The notes below the pieces were generated by a model. It ran no database searches, was not told the origin of the DNA, and saw only the letters and a list, made by a program, of their open reading frames with translations. From Nymphaea colorata (lineage: Eukaryota; Streptophyta; Magnoliopsida; Nymphaeales; Nymphaeaceae), in the NCBI RefSeq assembly GCF_008831285.2, contig NC_045147.1, positions 20,774,581-20,838,580 on the forward strand: a stretch of 64,000 nt of DNA, written 5' to 3'. This document shows, piece by piece, positions 1 through 12,200 of the stretch. The position numbers and the translations under genes are program-made. Every line of letters starts with the position of its first letter. Positions within the stretch are counted from its first letter, which is position 1.

Positions 1-454
1 CGCGGTAGTTATTAATTGGGAACGTCAACCTCATTCGAGAACATACTTCATTCTCAAGCAATTGGTAACACGAAGTTCCAAATATGTAGTGCAACAGCGC
101 GATCACCAATAACTAACAACCAAAAACGAGATCAAATTTCTTCCACACAAAAGAAAAGAAAAGCTGAAAAAGGCACTAATGCAAAAGATGCAAGCCATGA
201 AAACATTTCATTTGATCAAACACACAATTTCATCGCTCAAAAGAAAGATTTGGTTCAGGAATAGGGCAATGGATTCTCTGTTTGTAGAGAAAACAAGAAC
301 ATGGCACCAACTTGAAGGTTAAAGACTCGATCATCAAAAAGGAATGCTCTAGAAATACGACATCACTAACTAAAGAACCAATTCTATTTCTTCAAATGAA
401 GACAAGAACCAATACCAATATCAGGAAAGCGTGTCAAGAGAAACAGATATGTAC

Positions 455-875
455 CTCTCTCGGTGATAATCCCTGCAAGAGTCTTCTGCTCCCCTGGTTT
501 CACCACCAACAGAGCACCCACATTGTTTTGTGTCATCTGCAAGAGCAGGCACCATCAAATCCATCCCGGCGTCCCCCTCCATTGAAAACGAGGCGAAGAA
601 GCCGGATTGCTTACCGATTTGACGGCCTCATAGACGGTATCTTGGGTGGTGCACCAGAGCCAAGAACCGTCGGCGCCCTTGCCCTTGGCTTTGAGGATAT
701 CTGCGATGGTGGTGCTCTCGAATTCCTTTTCCTCCAACCGACCTGAAGTGAGGGAACTCGACTGCGAGAGGAGAGCCGGAGGACGGACGGCTGGCTGGAG
801 AAGACGCACGTGACTGAGAACCGCAAGCCTGAGAACAGACCCATGGGATTGAACCGCTCTGATCACTCCCTGCAT
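455..875 (-). CDS. CBSX3: CBSX3, CBS-domain protein of mitochondria (5' exons, partial)
   Basis: Two coding exons are visible: 615-875 (87 codons, starting MQGVIRAVQSHGSVLR) and 455-536 (starting MTQNNVGALLVVKPGEQ and ending IITER plus the first base of the next codon). Both junctions fit GT-AG on the minus strand (donors at 614 and 454, acceptor at 537-538). The reading matches plant CBSX3: an Arg/Ser-rich mitochondrial targeting N-terminus, then LEEKEFESTTIADILKAKGK and SWLWCTTQDTVYEAVKS, the start of the first CBS domain. CBSX proteins are known to bind adenosine nucleotides and regulate thioredoxins; CBSX3 acts on mitochondrial thioredoxin-o. The next exon (expected DYLRKII...) is not in 1-454, so that stretch is intron and the gene continues off the left edge. 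An in-frame ATG lies three codons upstream (882-884), but MQGV is the family's usual start. Confidence 0.9.
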
Positions 876-1620
876 TTTGGGCAACGCTCCTCTTGGCGGA
901 AACTACCAAGCAAAGAAGGAAACCATTAGAGGAAGAAAGAGAGATGAGAAGTCCACATGACAACAAACGATCAGAATTTTCGGGAACACGAGATACAGAG
1001 GAACCAACGAGTGCACACACACGCACAGAAATCCATGTATCACCAAACTACCAGAATGCTCAGACTCAAGATCCAGAAAGCCCCCACGGACGCACGCACA
1101 CAGATGCTTCCCGAATTAAACACGTTCATAGAACAGAATGCAGGCAGAGAGAGGCACAGAAGATGCTGATGACAATGAGAGACAGAGAGAGAAAGAGGGA
1201 GTGGGGGAGAATAACTGCTTCTTGATCACATAGAAGAGTTGCGTTTCTGGTTAATGGTTCCTTATACAGCTATGCTGCATCATCTTTATCAAGACAAATG
1301 CAGACAGACAGATAGTAAGATGACGGCGCAGACACGAGAGAGAGAGAGAGAGAGAGACAGAAGCTCACTCTATAAGAGCTCGAGATCGTTTCGCGGTGAA
1401 AACCAGACACTCGGGTTCGGCCGCCGCCAAGAGAAAGACAGAGAGAGAGAGAGAGAGATAAAGATACGGTGGAGCTCCAGGAGGGTGAACAAGGCTGTGT
1501 AGAGAGAGAACAAGAAGAAGGATGTGTAGAGAGAGAGAGAGAGAGAGAGAAAGCGGATAGGGTTTGTTATATATCTATATATATATAATACGAAAAGTGG
1601 GCTTCTTTTTTCTTTAATTT
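876..1620 (-). promoter_or_regulatory. CBSX3 5' leader and promoter, CT-rich
   Basis: Read on the minus strand this region is pyrimidine-rich, with four (CT/GA)n runs near 1337-1357, 1440-1459, 1528-1551 and 1677-1694. An AT-rich TATA-like block lies at 1567-1589. A TGGGCT 'site II' motif lies at 1598-1603; this motif is common upstream of nuclear genes for mitochondrial proteins. A good acceptor (pyrimidine tract then TTGGTAG, near 904-910) sits about 30 bases before the start codon, suggesting a 5' UTR intron. The transcription start is inferred, not seen. Confidence 0.45.
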
Positions 1621-3764
1621 CATGCAAGTTGCAAGTATCAACGAGAGTTGAGCCCGTCCAAAGCCAGGAATTCAGGAGAGAGAGAGAGAGAGAGCGGAAG
1701 AGAGAGATAACCTAATCACTATCCTTATCCTTCTATATAATTGTTATTATTATTTTATTATCATTATTATTATTACCAGTCAATTGCTATTAATATTAGG
1801 AATATTTTAATTCAGCAATGCAACAGCAATAATTCCTATATTGTCCAATTAGAGATCTCCTCGTGATATCTGGATCTGCCTGCGTCTCAACCGTTGGATC
1901 AGCCACGCGTTTTCATCTGGATCCAAGTCTACGAAGAAACGCGTAGATCCGGACCCATGGGCTTCGGATGTCTGACCTTGTCAACAGATCCGAGTGAGTA
2001 GCGAGATTTTTCATTTTTAGGGCCACCCGGTTTTTTTATCTTATTCGAAAAAACCAAACAAAAATATTTTTTTTTTTCAAAAAACGCAAAGGATATGTCG
2101 TCTCCTTTATCTTGAATTTTTATCAGAAGATGACAGAGTCACAGAGCTTTATTGTTTGTTCTGGGCATTTTTAGGGAAGCCTAACACGTCGGAAATTTTT
2201 GAAAGTATGAGGCAGCATCTGCAATTAGAGCTTAGCAGTTGGGACTAAAAAAGAAAGTGCTTGCGTGGCAGACAGATCCCGGATCGAAGTGATTTCACTG
2301 ATTTTGATGTTCTCGGAAACAAACAAATGCTTATACACAGAGAAAGTCGAATGTAACTACGATGGACGGTCGATAATGGAGCCATACCGTAGCGATTTCA
2401 GTAACAGATGTAAATGTATAGGATATTATATCTAAAACAAAAATATGATCACTAATCTGCATGGGATATAGCTAGGTTCAAATTCTTCTAATTAAGATTT
2501 AGTAGGGAAAATTCAAATATGGTTACTAATCTTATTCAAATCCAGTATGGAGTTTTATGACTGAATCCATAACCAAACTAGATATCGGATCGAGATCCGA
2601 AAAAAATATGGGGCTGGCCAGAACATACAAGTTGGATTTCGTGCTAGTAAGAACCACGCTCGGTTTTGGAAAAATGGCGTCAAAGTCGGATCCAACCTGA
2701 ATGCCAACTGTTTAGCCATGGCTCCGTCGGAACTTCGACGAGCTTCGAGCCTTCGAATTGCCGGACAATTTCTTGGTTGTTTGTAAAAGTAATACAGAAC
2801 AAAAGAACGGCTAAGAATAGTTTGCGGTTATTCTCTATGGCTTTGTGAAATGTTTAGGAAACTTACAAAAGTTTGTACTGGGGAATATCCAACAAAGCGT
2901 AAAATTGCGATGCTGATACAAAATACAAAAGAGATGAAATCAAGCCAGACTAGAGAAAAGCGAATGGATTGAAGGATCATGCATTGCTAATTAAAGCACG
3001 AGACCACCTAATCTTTCTCAGTTAAGAACTTCAAGCTAATCCCTTTGAAGTTTTCAAACACCACACCAAATTTACGCTTCAGTGATTAAGAATTAGAAAT
3101 TCCATGTAAGTTTCCTAACTTGGGAAGTAACTGAACACAAATAAGAGCCCCCACGTGATTTCACACACCGGCTCGAGCCGGTGGTTGGTAAGCGACTGGT
3201 CCATGGTTCGAGTGGCATGTGTGCCAAACTTTACTTTTGCTGATGTGTCTTTATAACCCTTGAGGCAGGGGAGTAGCCTTGGGCTTTTACACACCGAGCC
3301 AGAGACAATGTTTCTTGACAAACTAGAGTAAGAAACCAAGAAAACTTTCTTAGATGCTGGTGGCCGCAATCACCCAAGCATGAGTACAGTCGGCTTTGGA
3401 GTCGTGAAAGGATTACATCGTCAAGTGATTCAAACTTAAGGAAGGTCTGAAATGTACTAACCAAACATTGGTTATCATAGAAATAACTGCAGAAGCCAGA
3501 AAATCCGATTCCATAAGCATCATTACGAAAGCAGAATGAAGGATAATAGAAACACATGAATCCTCTGAATTTTATGCAACTATAGAAGAAAAAAGAAAAA
3601 TCCAATACAAATCACACCAGTATGCTTATTTACCTAGAGCATGATTTAATACGTCGACTGTCAGACCAGCACGTCTGACTTTGGTATTAGATCAATATCA
3701 GGAATGGGGATAAAACAAGCAAACACTGGCTTCCTCGTTCTCGATAAAGCATGCACAATTACTC
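1621..3764. other. Intergenic, between CBSX3 promoter and RING gene 3' end
   Basis: AT-rich sequence with stop codons in all frames and no recognisable coding stretch. The portion next to 3764 should contain the 3' UTR of the RING gene (minus strand). A second TGGGCT motif occurs near 1958. A self-complementary patch around 3169-3183 (CCGGCTCGAGCCGG) is present, but I cannot assign it a role. Confidence 0.4.
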
Positions 3765-5549
3765 CTAGAAGAAAGACCACCAACTCCTGTTCCTGTTTCC
3801 GACATTCAGAAGCCCAGTTGAGCCTCCAGAAGATCCATTAAGCTGCTGTTGATCATGCTGCCTGATGCTCCTATTGAGCCTCCCTTCAATCAAAGGGTTT
3901 CCAAACCATAAAACTAGGACTATGCCCATGATACTGACAATGGGGGCAGCTGCAAAGAGAAACCACCCTCCTCTTGACCTGCCGCCTGTAGCAGTGTCGT
4001 CAGATACACAAGCTTCATTAGTGAAATTTGTTTCATTGGCATTTTGATCCGTTATTTCACTCTCAATTTGCTCGTCATCATTTTCTAGAAGTTGAAGCCC
4101 ACCAATTCGGAGAAACCACTGAGAACTGCTTCTCCTTTCCTCCCCATCTTCATCATCTGATGTATCAGAGGAACTATCCCCACTTGATTCCATCTGATGA
4201 AGTTCGTTACCAGCTGTCCTGTTTGTGTTCCGCTTTCCCTCCTCATAATCCTTGTCATCTGTTAGGAGTTCATATCGGCAAACAGGGCATGAATTCCTAG
4301 CACTCAGCCACGGCAAAATACAGGAAGGGTGGTAGAGATGCGAACATGGAAGTTGAGTTGCCTCAGTTCCGATGACGAGAGGATCTTTACATACAGCACA
4401 TATAACAATCCCATGCTCTTCGTGTACCTTACTAATAATTACACGAGGTAAACTACTCACAACTGATCCTGCTGCAGGAGGAGCGCCTCGTGTCAAGCTA
4501 TCAGTTTCAGCAAGCTGAATAAGCAATTCTTCGAATCCTCTCTCGTCAAGATAATCACCAGAATCGCCAACAAAAGGTTGAACCTCTGTTCTCAAGTTTA
4601 CAAATAAATCAGACATGTATGCATGTCTATACATTGAAAGATTATGGGCAGAATCATCTCTTCTCCAAATATCACCACGCCTGCTTCCTGCAGAATGCCT
4701 AACCTGTTCCCGATCAGAAGGCTCACTACCCTCACCAGTGCTTCTAACACCCGTGTGCCGATTATTGGATTCCTCAACTACTTCCAAGGCATCAGCGTCT
4801 TCCCACACTCCATCTTCATCATCTTCTTCTCCATCATCATCTGAATTCCAGTGGCTGATACCAGCATGCATTGGGTCAATATCTGTATCACTGCCAATAT
4901 GGCTCTCATTCCATTGCATAAACATTTCTCGGTCTGCAAGACTATGCCTATCTAGAGATGCATCTGAATTCAAACCATAACCATTGAATGAGACAGCATC
5001 ACTATCTGCCAGAAAAGCACCATAACCGCTAATGCTGGCATTTGTATCACTCTCACCAATAATAGAATCCACGTCACTATCATTATCAGAATGCACCCTT
5101 TGCCTCCCGTGAAGTCTACCACGAACAGTATATGGACTAGCATCCGGGGGCACCATGCCAGCAATATCATTATCACGTGAGTGTCCATGCTCTGAGCCAG
5201 AAACAGAAGTGTTAGAAAGATTTTGCCTCATTTGGTTAATTAACTGCGAGAACTGATGAGAGAATATCTCTTCAACTGAACCAGAGCTCCGACGATTCCT
5301 GGCTCTTCTCCTATGGTTCCTTCTCCGATGAGAATGCCGTACTTCTGGATGAATATTTTCAAGGAATACAAGTTTACAATCAAGACAAAGACATAATGTT
5401 TCATATCCCTCAAATATTTCACTATCTTCTGTAAAGACTCGCCTACAGAGAACACAGCGTGCCTCTGTCTGGGCAAATTGATGATTGGTACTGCTTTCAT
5501 TATGCAAATCAGTGATCCCTTGAGAATCCCATCTTGATGGGGAATCCAT
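3765..5549 (-). CDS. RING-H2 E3 ubiquitin ligase with C-terminal membrane anchor
   Basis: Single coding exon of 594 residues from the ATG at 5549 (MDSPSRWDSQG). The frame is open upstream to 5633, but an acceptor (TTGTACCCAG) lies just before 5549, so the upstream part is probably intron and UTR. Near the N-terminus is a Cys cluster (C32, C35, C53, C55, C58) resembling a small zinc ribbon, followed by a basic tract HRRRNHRRRARNRR. A long acidic Ser-rich middle follows (DDDGEEDDEDGVWEDAD). The RING-H2 domain is complete: C384, C387, C402, H404, H407, C410, C421, C424, with the conserved PW in ILPWL. Near the C-terminus, about 529-550 (FAAAPIVSIMGIVLVLWF) is one hydrophobic segment. The RING implies E2-dependent ubiquitin transfer; the single helix suggests tail-type anchoring with the RING facing the cytosol. 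Substrate unknown. The core resembles the RING1/CIP8/RDUF class. Confidence 0.85.
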   Translation of the reverse strand: MDSPSRWDSQGITDLHNESSTNHQFAQTEARCVLCRRVFTEDSEIFEGYETLCLCLDCKLVFLENIHPEVRHSHRRRNHRRRARNRRSSGSVEEIFSHQFSQLINQMRQNLSNTSVSGSEHGHSRDNDIAGMVPPDASPYTVRGRLHGRQRVHSDNDSDVDSIIGESDTNASISGYGAFLADSDAVSFNGYGLNSDASLDRHSLADREMFMQWNESHIGSDTDIDPMHAGISHWNSDDDGEEDDEDGVWEDADALEVVEESNNRHTGVRSTGEGSEPSDREQVRHSAGSRRGDIWRRDDSAHNLSMYRHAYMSDLFVNLRTEVQPFVGDSGDYLDERGFEELLIQLAETDSLTRGAPPAAGSVVSSLPRVIISKVHEEHGIVICAVCKDPLVIGTEATQLPCSHLYHPSCILPWLSARNSCPVCRYELLTDDKDYEEGKRNTNRTAGNELHQMESSGDSSSDTSDDEDGEERRSSSQWFLRIGGLQLLENDDEQIESEITDQNANETNFTNEACVSDDTATGGRSRGGWFLFAAAPIVSIMGIVLVLWFGNPLIEGRLNRSIRQHDQQQLNGSSGGSTGLLNVGNRNRSWWSFF

Positions 5550-7620
5550 CTGGAACTGGGTACAACCAGAAAACAGGTGAGTGAGAGAAAGTCCAGATGA
5601 TACCTGGGATTCAGTTCTGTAGCAAGTATTCACCCTAGTACAAATGCTCTAATCTTCAAGTAAAATAGGTTTAAGATTCATAGGTAGTTGTTGCCTGTGC
5701 AAGGAAAAACTTGCATATTTATAAGGCCTAAAGATTTGTGAAAGATTGCATACGATCAAGCAACAAACTGAAATTTTTATGTAGAGCACTTTAGGCATGC
5801 ATAGATATATCTTCTAATTTCTATGACCCTCCCGATGAGTTAAACAATCATATTGGCACACTTGTAGAAGGAAACAAAAAATGGTAACATCAGAATGTCC
5901 AGCTTTATATCCAGTTCCAAATGAAATCCGAATTTATATGACTGTAGAAATACAAATAAACTGCTATTTCCTACATGCACATCTTCCCAACTAGCTTCAT
6001 GTTTTCTTCTTTTACGCATTAGTGTCTTGCTTCTTCTTTTATGCAATCTTTCCCCACTGTCTGCTAGTGTGCTTTCCCTGGAGACTTATGACAACTATAG
6101 TTGAGTTGCTCAGTTGGTTATCTCACTTTATATGCCTCATGGACATAGTAACCCAAACGAAGGCACTGAAAGATCCAGGTCACAAACATTTCCATAAGAA
6201 GAGCAAAAAAAAAAAGATATTCTTTTGCATGTCCATCAATTATAATTTTATAAGGTTTTTCCTAAGCAACACTAGAATGTTAGGGGTACATATTGATGTC
6301 ATCAAAGAGATTAAACAAACATAGATGACCAAACATACTCCAAGAAAATAAGTTAATTGTTAATACTGCAAAGAGATACATCAGTAGGGCTGAGTACAAG
6401 TCATGTGAGTGCATGGTCATTAACTCCACATCAAAGGATTTTCTTATCTCAAACGACCAGTTAATGATTCGGTTAATCCAAGGCTAAATGCCTCTTCGAT
6501 CATTCTCAAGCCACAATACACAGTATCATATAAAATTAAAATTGAATAAATGGTTTCTTGCCCTCAGAATGCCCGTTCTTGTGGATAAACTAGCACTCGC
6601 CTAGGGAAACCATTGACAACCAGGCCGATTTCAACCCTAAATCATGACACCATTCACGTTTACAGAATGTTAAACAACCTTCAAAATTAGAACCTTTACA
6701 ACCTTCGGAGAGGTCACTCACTTGTAAGATATCTCTAACAGAAATGCAAATAACTCAAAACCATTTTTGAAATAAAATAAGAAGTACAACAAGTCCATAA
6801 TTCTTTTTCCTGCCATCAGTTTAGGAAAAACAGTAGAAAGACTTCTACATTTAGGTGCTCAGTCGGCTTAACTCATTGCCTAGGGAGCGCGTAAGTGCTT
6901 TCGACATCATAATTGCAAAGCATATAATACCACAGTTCAACTTTGAGTTCGCCATTCCTAGGTAGTTTTTTTTTTTTTTTGGTACAGGTATTGAAACATA
7001 CTTGCACGCATCAAATTTGCTTCAGTAAAGAAGACATGAAAGAGCGACTGAAGAAGATGAAAATGATAAAAACTTAAGAATCGTCATCCAGGAAAAAAAT
7101 GACCAGTAACACCAGAACATGAACACAAATTGACCAAAAATGTTGAGAAATAATGCAGCGAGCAACCACCCACCAAGCAGCCCCAGAAAAAAAAATTCCC
7201 GACGATTGACGCTCTAGAACTGGTCAAACTAAAATCAACCGAAGTACTCGCTACATATTCTTGCATCAACTAACAGGAAAAACATCGAATTTTCAAATAA
7301 ACAAAAGCCCGAATAAGAACGATAAAATGTGCGCACCAATTTAGAGATACACGGGAAGCCGAGGTTGGTGAAAAGTACCTCAAAATTGCACAGGAATACT
7401 TCGTTCCCAGCGGTAAACAGCCGATTGAACGATGAAGAGGCCGAGAGAGAGCAAAATGAGATCTCTTAGAACATGGATTAAAATTCTAGGGCTCCATTGG
7501 GCCGATTGGAAGAGCAGACAAAGAGATTGGGATGAGGATCTACCAAAGAAGCGAGAGAAGAAGGAAAAAAGAAAGAGGAACACAAAAGCGCCTTTGTCTT
7601 GCAGCGACAATGACTATGAC
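5550..7620 (-). other. 5' UTR intron and leader exon of the RING gene
   Basis: A minus-strand donor (CAATTTTGAG followed by GTACTT) ends a candidate non-coding first exon at about 7377, and the matching acceptor lies near 5556-5565, giving an intron of about 1.8 kb. The candidate leader exon runs from about 7377 to 7600. No coding frame of interest lies within the intron. It holds two degenerate tRNA-like stretches, near 6105-6160 (A-box-like TTGCTCAGTTGGTT) and 6857-6910 (GGTGCTCAGTCGGCTTA), both possibly old SINE fragments. Confidence 0.45.
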
Positions 7621-8627
7621 TTCCTCTCTCTTGTCTAAAATTGACGAGGGTATCCCCTTCCCCTCTTGGTTGGATATGGAGCCCCCTTCCCTGATATTCA
7701 TATCCGTCCGGGTCTGGATCTGGACGTGCAAGAGACCGTTATCTAGTTCCGTTACTGCACTGCAAAATTTAGGCCTGCTCCAAAACGGGGTTCTCGGGTC
7801 TGATACCAAGAGAATGAGTCTGACTGGGTATCGTTTTGGATCCTGCAAGTCCATTCTGAGTGAGATCCAAGATCCAAACAAATGTGATTGAGTAATAATT
7901 CACAAGTAAATGACTTTGGACGATCCAAAGATGGCTGTCGGTAGAGTTCTTTACCCTTCATTTTTTTATTGGAAATTACCATGATCCACAAATTTTATCC
8001 TGACCTGAATCCAAATCCTTACATATTTTTAAAATATTTATTTAAGAAAACCACCTTTCATGTAAAACGTCATATTATAGTCGTACTCCTACGCCTATAA
8101 TAAAAAAGGAAAAAAAAAAAACGCCAACTAATTTCTCGCTAGAAGTTCGATGGGATCCAAAATTGCTGTCCAGATCTGAAAATTCGTCAATTTAGGCGGC
8201 TCCAAATTCATTCTCATTATGGATATGGGTTTTATTTTGATATTGAATTGTGCGTTTGTATTAGATGGACTCGATCCATTTTCTGCCATTGATTCGTTGA
8301 CCAGCCTACCGCCATTGATTCGTTGACCAGCCAACCAACGACTGGGCCGGACTATGTCCTTGCTTCTAAATAGTCTGGACTTCGGTTTTAGGTTCTAGAA
8401 CATGGACACGGATTGGATTTGAATTAGATGTCTCACTAAACCGCTTTAAATAAAGTTAATGTGAAAAAAAAAACACCCAAAAAAAGGTTTATATAGATTT
8501 GAACTTAAGAAATGGCATTCGCTTGGTTTTAGATTTAGTTTACAATAAATATCCAAATCAATAACAAGCATCAGTATGACCAATTTGCTTTTAGATATTC
8601 AATGTCTATGCATTCTCAAAGTATATT

Positions 8628-8734
<107 letters not shown>

Positions 8735-8775
8735 TTGGATTGTCAAAATTGTGACTTTAAAATTCATATTCACAA

Positions 8776-8964
8776 GGGGTGGTAGCGCATTGGGTGGCAA
8801 GGTGATCAGGCTCCTCTAATGGTTTGGTTCGAATCATTGAAGCGACTACTGTCACGTAGCGCGCGCCACAACCCGACGCAGCTCTGTAAAAACCCTGAAA
8901 GACGGGCACAAAGGAGGGCCGAAGGGCTCTCTTAAAATTGGTGGCAATTAACCGCTCATCCCTA

Positions 8965-8967
<3 letters not shown>
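8776..8967 (+). mobile_element. tRNA-derived SINE-like element
   Basis: A polymerase III type internal promoter is visible: an A-box-like GGTGGTAGCGCATTGGGTGG at 8778-8797 and a strong B box GGTTCGAATCATTG at 8826-8839, with tRNA-like spacing of about 29 bases. A tRNA-unrelated body continues to about 8967 and runs into an AT-rich simple-repeat tail. SINEs of this kind are non-coding and depend on LINE enzymes for movement. Target-site duplications were not identified, so the exact ends are approximate. Confidence 0.5.

Positions 8968-9018
<51 letters not shown>
8968..9018. repeat. (AT)n microsatellite, about 25 units
   Basis: AT run directly after the SINE-like body, possibly grown from the element's A-rich tail. 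Confidence 0.95.
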
Positions 9019-9019
<1 letters not shown>

Positions 9020-9909
9020 CACAATGAAACTGAGTTGGTATGCGTCAAACAAATAGCGCCACCGGGACTCCAACTAAAAAACAAAGCCTCGACGCGCGTA
9101 GGCCCAAGACTGATCTGTAAACCGAGTCGGTAGCACACGAATCCGACTATCTTCATCATATCTCATGAAACTAAATCGGATTTTTAAAATCCCAACTCGA
9201 ACTCTGAATTCAGGATTGAAGCGTAACAACAGCTTCTAAGTCTGGACGGGATCCAAACTCTACCCCATTCCTAGTCGTCAGCTAGCTTGTGAAACAGCCG
9301 AGAAAGCTCCGCGAGAAAATCAGAGAAGTCGCGGTCAATATCACGATTCCCAAAGTTCCTGGTGTACCGTCCTGCCATGGAAGAAACTGCCACGAAAACT
9401 GGACAAGAAACTGGAAGAAGTCGCGGCTTAGACCATGATTTTGAAAGTTCCTGGTCTGCGTTGTAATTTTGAAAGTTTGAATTTAAACGTCGTGGGATGA
9501 AATTATTGTGATCTTCCTTTCAAATTGCAGCTTGTATTATTGTGACGACAAGGAACAGTTCGAACTCTAGAAGCCAGAAACTGCCTTTGATAGTTTCGGA
9601 TCTCAGCAAGCTGACAAACAGTAGACTCTCAAATCTGTGTTACCTTGCCACAGACAGTGGCGTAGCCATGGTGTGTGGGCAGTTGCTCGCACCAGCCTCT
9701 TAAAATATTTTTATTTTTAAATAGAAATCTTATATATATATATATATATATGCTCCAACATATTTGAATTTGTTTAAACAAGTGTCATTCCAACAAATTT
9801 TTCTAACTCGGCTTCACCCTGTGGCCCACTGGTGACAAAGTTTAGGGCCACAGATTTAAGATTTAAAAGAGATTCAAATCTATCAAACACAATCTTAGTG
9901 AACCCGCCT

Positions 9910-9990
9910 TTGGAGGTGGCATACAGCTGGCTGGTTAGGTATTTGAAGCACAAGACCTTGCATTCAAATACAATATATACCAATCTGCCT
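9910..9990 (+). mobile_element. tRNA-derived SINE-like fragment
   Basis: A box CTGGCTGGTTAGG at 9927-9939 and B-box-like GCATTCAAATAC at 9960-9971 have tRNA spacing. The surrounding sequence does not fold as a functional tRNA that I can see, so a SINE head or a tRNA pseudogene is likelier than a gene. Confidence 0.35.
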
Positions 9991-10423
9991 GCTTAAACCA
10001 ACCAACCTGATTACAGTAAGGTTTTTTTTTTTTCTCTTTCTCTTAACGATAATAAAGTTTTAATTTATGTTTTTATTCGTTGTATGTAATTTTATAAGAA
10101 AATAACGACAATAGCACTTAAAATATTGATACGTGTGTGTTGTGTGTGTGTTGTGTGTGCGTGCACTCATGTGAACTTAGGTGAATAAAACAATTGTTCT
10201 GAAAAAAGGAGAAAAGTTGAAAAGGGATTTTATAATAAAGAGGACTGTAGGGAAATTTTGTGTCCATTATTATTGATAAATATTAAACTCTTAAACTTCT
10301 TCCATGGCAGAGCAAAAAAAAATCATATTATATTTCAGTGGGCACCTACACATATATAAGAGGACAAATGTTTACAGATGCCTATTTAAAAATAAATAAA
10401 TTTTAAAAGACTAGTCGGACGAT

Positions 10424-10690
10424 GCCTGTAACCTAAGCTCGGGTTCGGGTACGATATATGATACCTGAGCCCAGACTCAATTAGGCCCGGCTCAATTAAA
10501 ATAAAAAAATATATTTTTAAAATATAAAATAAAACTTTTTTAATATAATTATATCTTAAATAATAAATTGTGTATTATTATTAAATAAAAATAGTAATAC
10601 AATTTAAAAAATTGTAAATTGAGCTGAATCGACCAACCCGAACCGACTTTTCGAGCCCGGGCCCGATCGGGTCAGGTACGGGTTTCCGAC
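10424..10690. repeat. Dispersed repeat with GC-rich ends and AT core
   Basis: GC-rich termini built from GCTCGGGTTCGGGTA and CGAGCCCGGGCCCGATCGGG flank a very AT-rich core of about 130 bases. The ends are partly complementary, so the unit could fold back. Related sequence occurs near 38895-39125 and 42366-42930. Non-autonomous DNA transposons of plants often look like this; no coding capacity is present. Confidence 0.4.
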
Positions 10691-12136
10691 CAGTTGCCCA
10701 GCATAATGAAAGCAAAACAACAATTCCATGCGATTTTTTTTCCCTCACAATCCTTCAACTGCCACACAAGCGAGTTTGTGCATATGTATAGTTGTGAAGG
10801 CTTTATTTTACTAGCAGAGCCAAAAAAATTTCCAAAAGCCACTCATTCAATATCTTTAATTTGTTTATGTTTATATATATAACAATCAAACATATCCAAG
10901 TATATTAAACAAACTTTATGAGAGTGGCACTACATGGCTCCGTCACGGCTTTAATTATTGTGGACAAGACAATTTAATAATAACAATTCCCTTGAAGCAA
11001 CAAGGAGAAATAATATAATTCAGTACATTGTTTTCACTCATAAATTTATAAATCAAGGAAGCTTAGATATTATTACCAGCAATATTCGAACATGAGTTAG
11101 GTTGAGTTTGGATGATACCCCTTGAAAACTAAGTTGTTTAGATGACGGTTTAAAAGTAGGTATGGGAGGCATAGCACTGGGTATTGTGGGTGAGCTTTGG
11201 CATCCGGCTGACTCAACTTGATAAGGAGTTGGGCTCAAGCCAGCGCAACACCTGAAACCCCGGCTTGGCTTGACATCTGAAACCTAAGCCCGGGCTTGAA
11301 TTAAAATTTAAATTTAAATTTAAATTTTACCAATAGTTGAGACTCAATTTGGGGACTTAATAAATGTCTTATGAGGGATCTAAATAACGAGTGAAGTGAT
11401 ACAAAAAAGAAAATCTTTTTTTATTTTGTCAGTCATATTCCTATCCATAAATAAGAAGAGAGCATATGAAAAATCTAACTGATTTTTTCGTTTTTTGGGG
11501 TCACAGGCATCCACCGGGAGTTTCGGGTTTAATACCGATATTTTAAGAACAAATCTAATAAATTTAAGCTTGGTGTATTGATCTTTTTTGGAAAGAAAGT
11601 GTGTGAGAGTTGTGTATTTCAAGAATAGGTTGAAACCGACTAGCTGTATAATAAAGAAAGGTTCACGATATCAACAAATTACTTCTAAATAAATCAATGT
11701 TCTACATAAGAACCATGATTCGTTGGTAAATTGAATTCTCTATTAAGACCGTTTAATAAAACAAAAATTAAAATTTTAGAATTGATGAATTAAATAAAAC
11801 AACGATGGCATTTGCCCTAAAGCGATATTAATAAAAAATTAAAATTCTTGAATCATAATTCTAACCTTAAGGTAAAATCACAATTCTAAAATTATTTGTT
11901 TGATACAATTTCCATTTCATCAAAGATGAAAACTTTAGTTATAAAAGTCTACAATTTTGACCTCGTCAAACACACCTTTAAAGGTTTGATTTTTTTTTTT
12001 AAATTTTACGACATTTTAATTATGGTGTAGAAGTTTATGCCAAGAAAAAATGGTGAAAAGTATAACAATATTCTTGATGAGAGAGAAAAAGAAGAAGGGC
12101 GAACAAGAACCGGTCCATTAATACAATTAGGATAAC

Positions 12137-12200
12137 ACTTCACAGGATTCGAATTGAAGACGTTAGCACACTATGCCATCCAAATCCAACCGGTTGTACT
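12137..12200 (-). mobile_element. tRNA-like SINE head, minus strand
   Basis: Read on the minus strand, CCGGTTGGATTTGGATGGCA (A-box region) is followed about 30 bases later by TTCAATTCGAATCCTGTG, a B-box-like motif. Only the tRNA-related head is recognisable, close to the bromodomain gene promoter. Confidence 0.3.

Noticed and set aside
312-746. 144-codon plus-strand frame
   Set aside because: Antisense shadow of the CBSX3 exons; the minus strand gives the recognised protein with splice sites.
3165-3215. tRNA-like GGTTGGTAAGCG and GGTTCGAGTGG motifs
   Set aside because: A-box to B-box spacing is about 10 bases, too short for a tRNA or SINE head.
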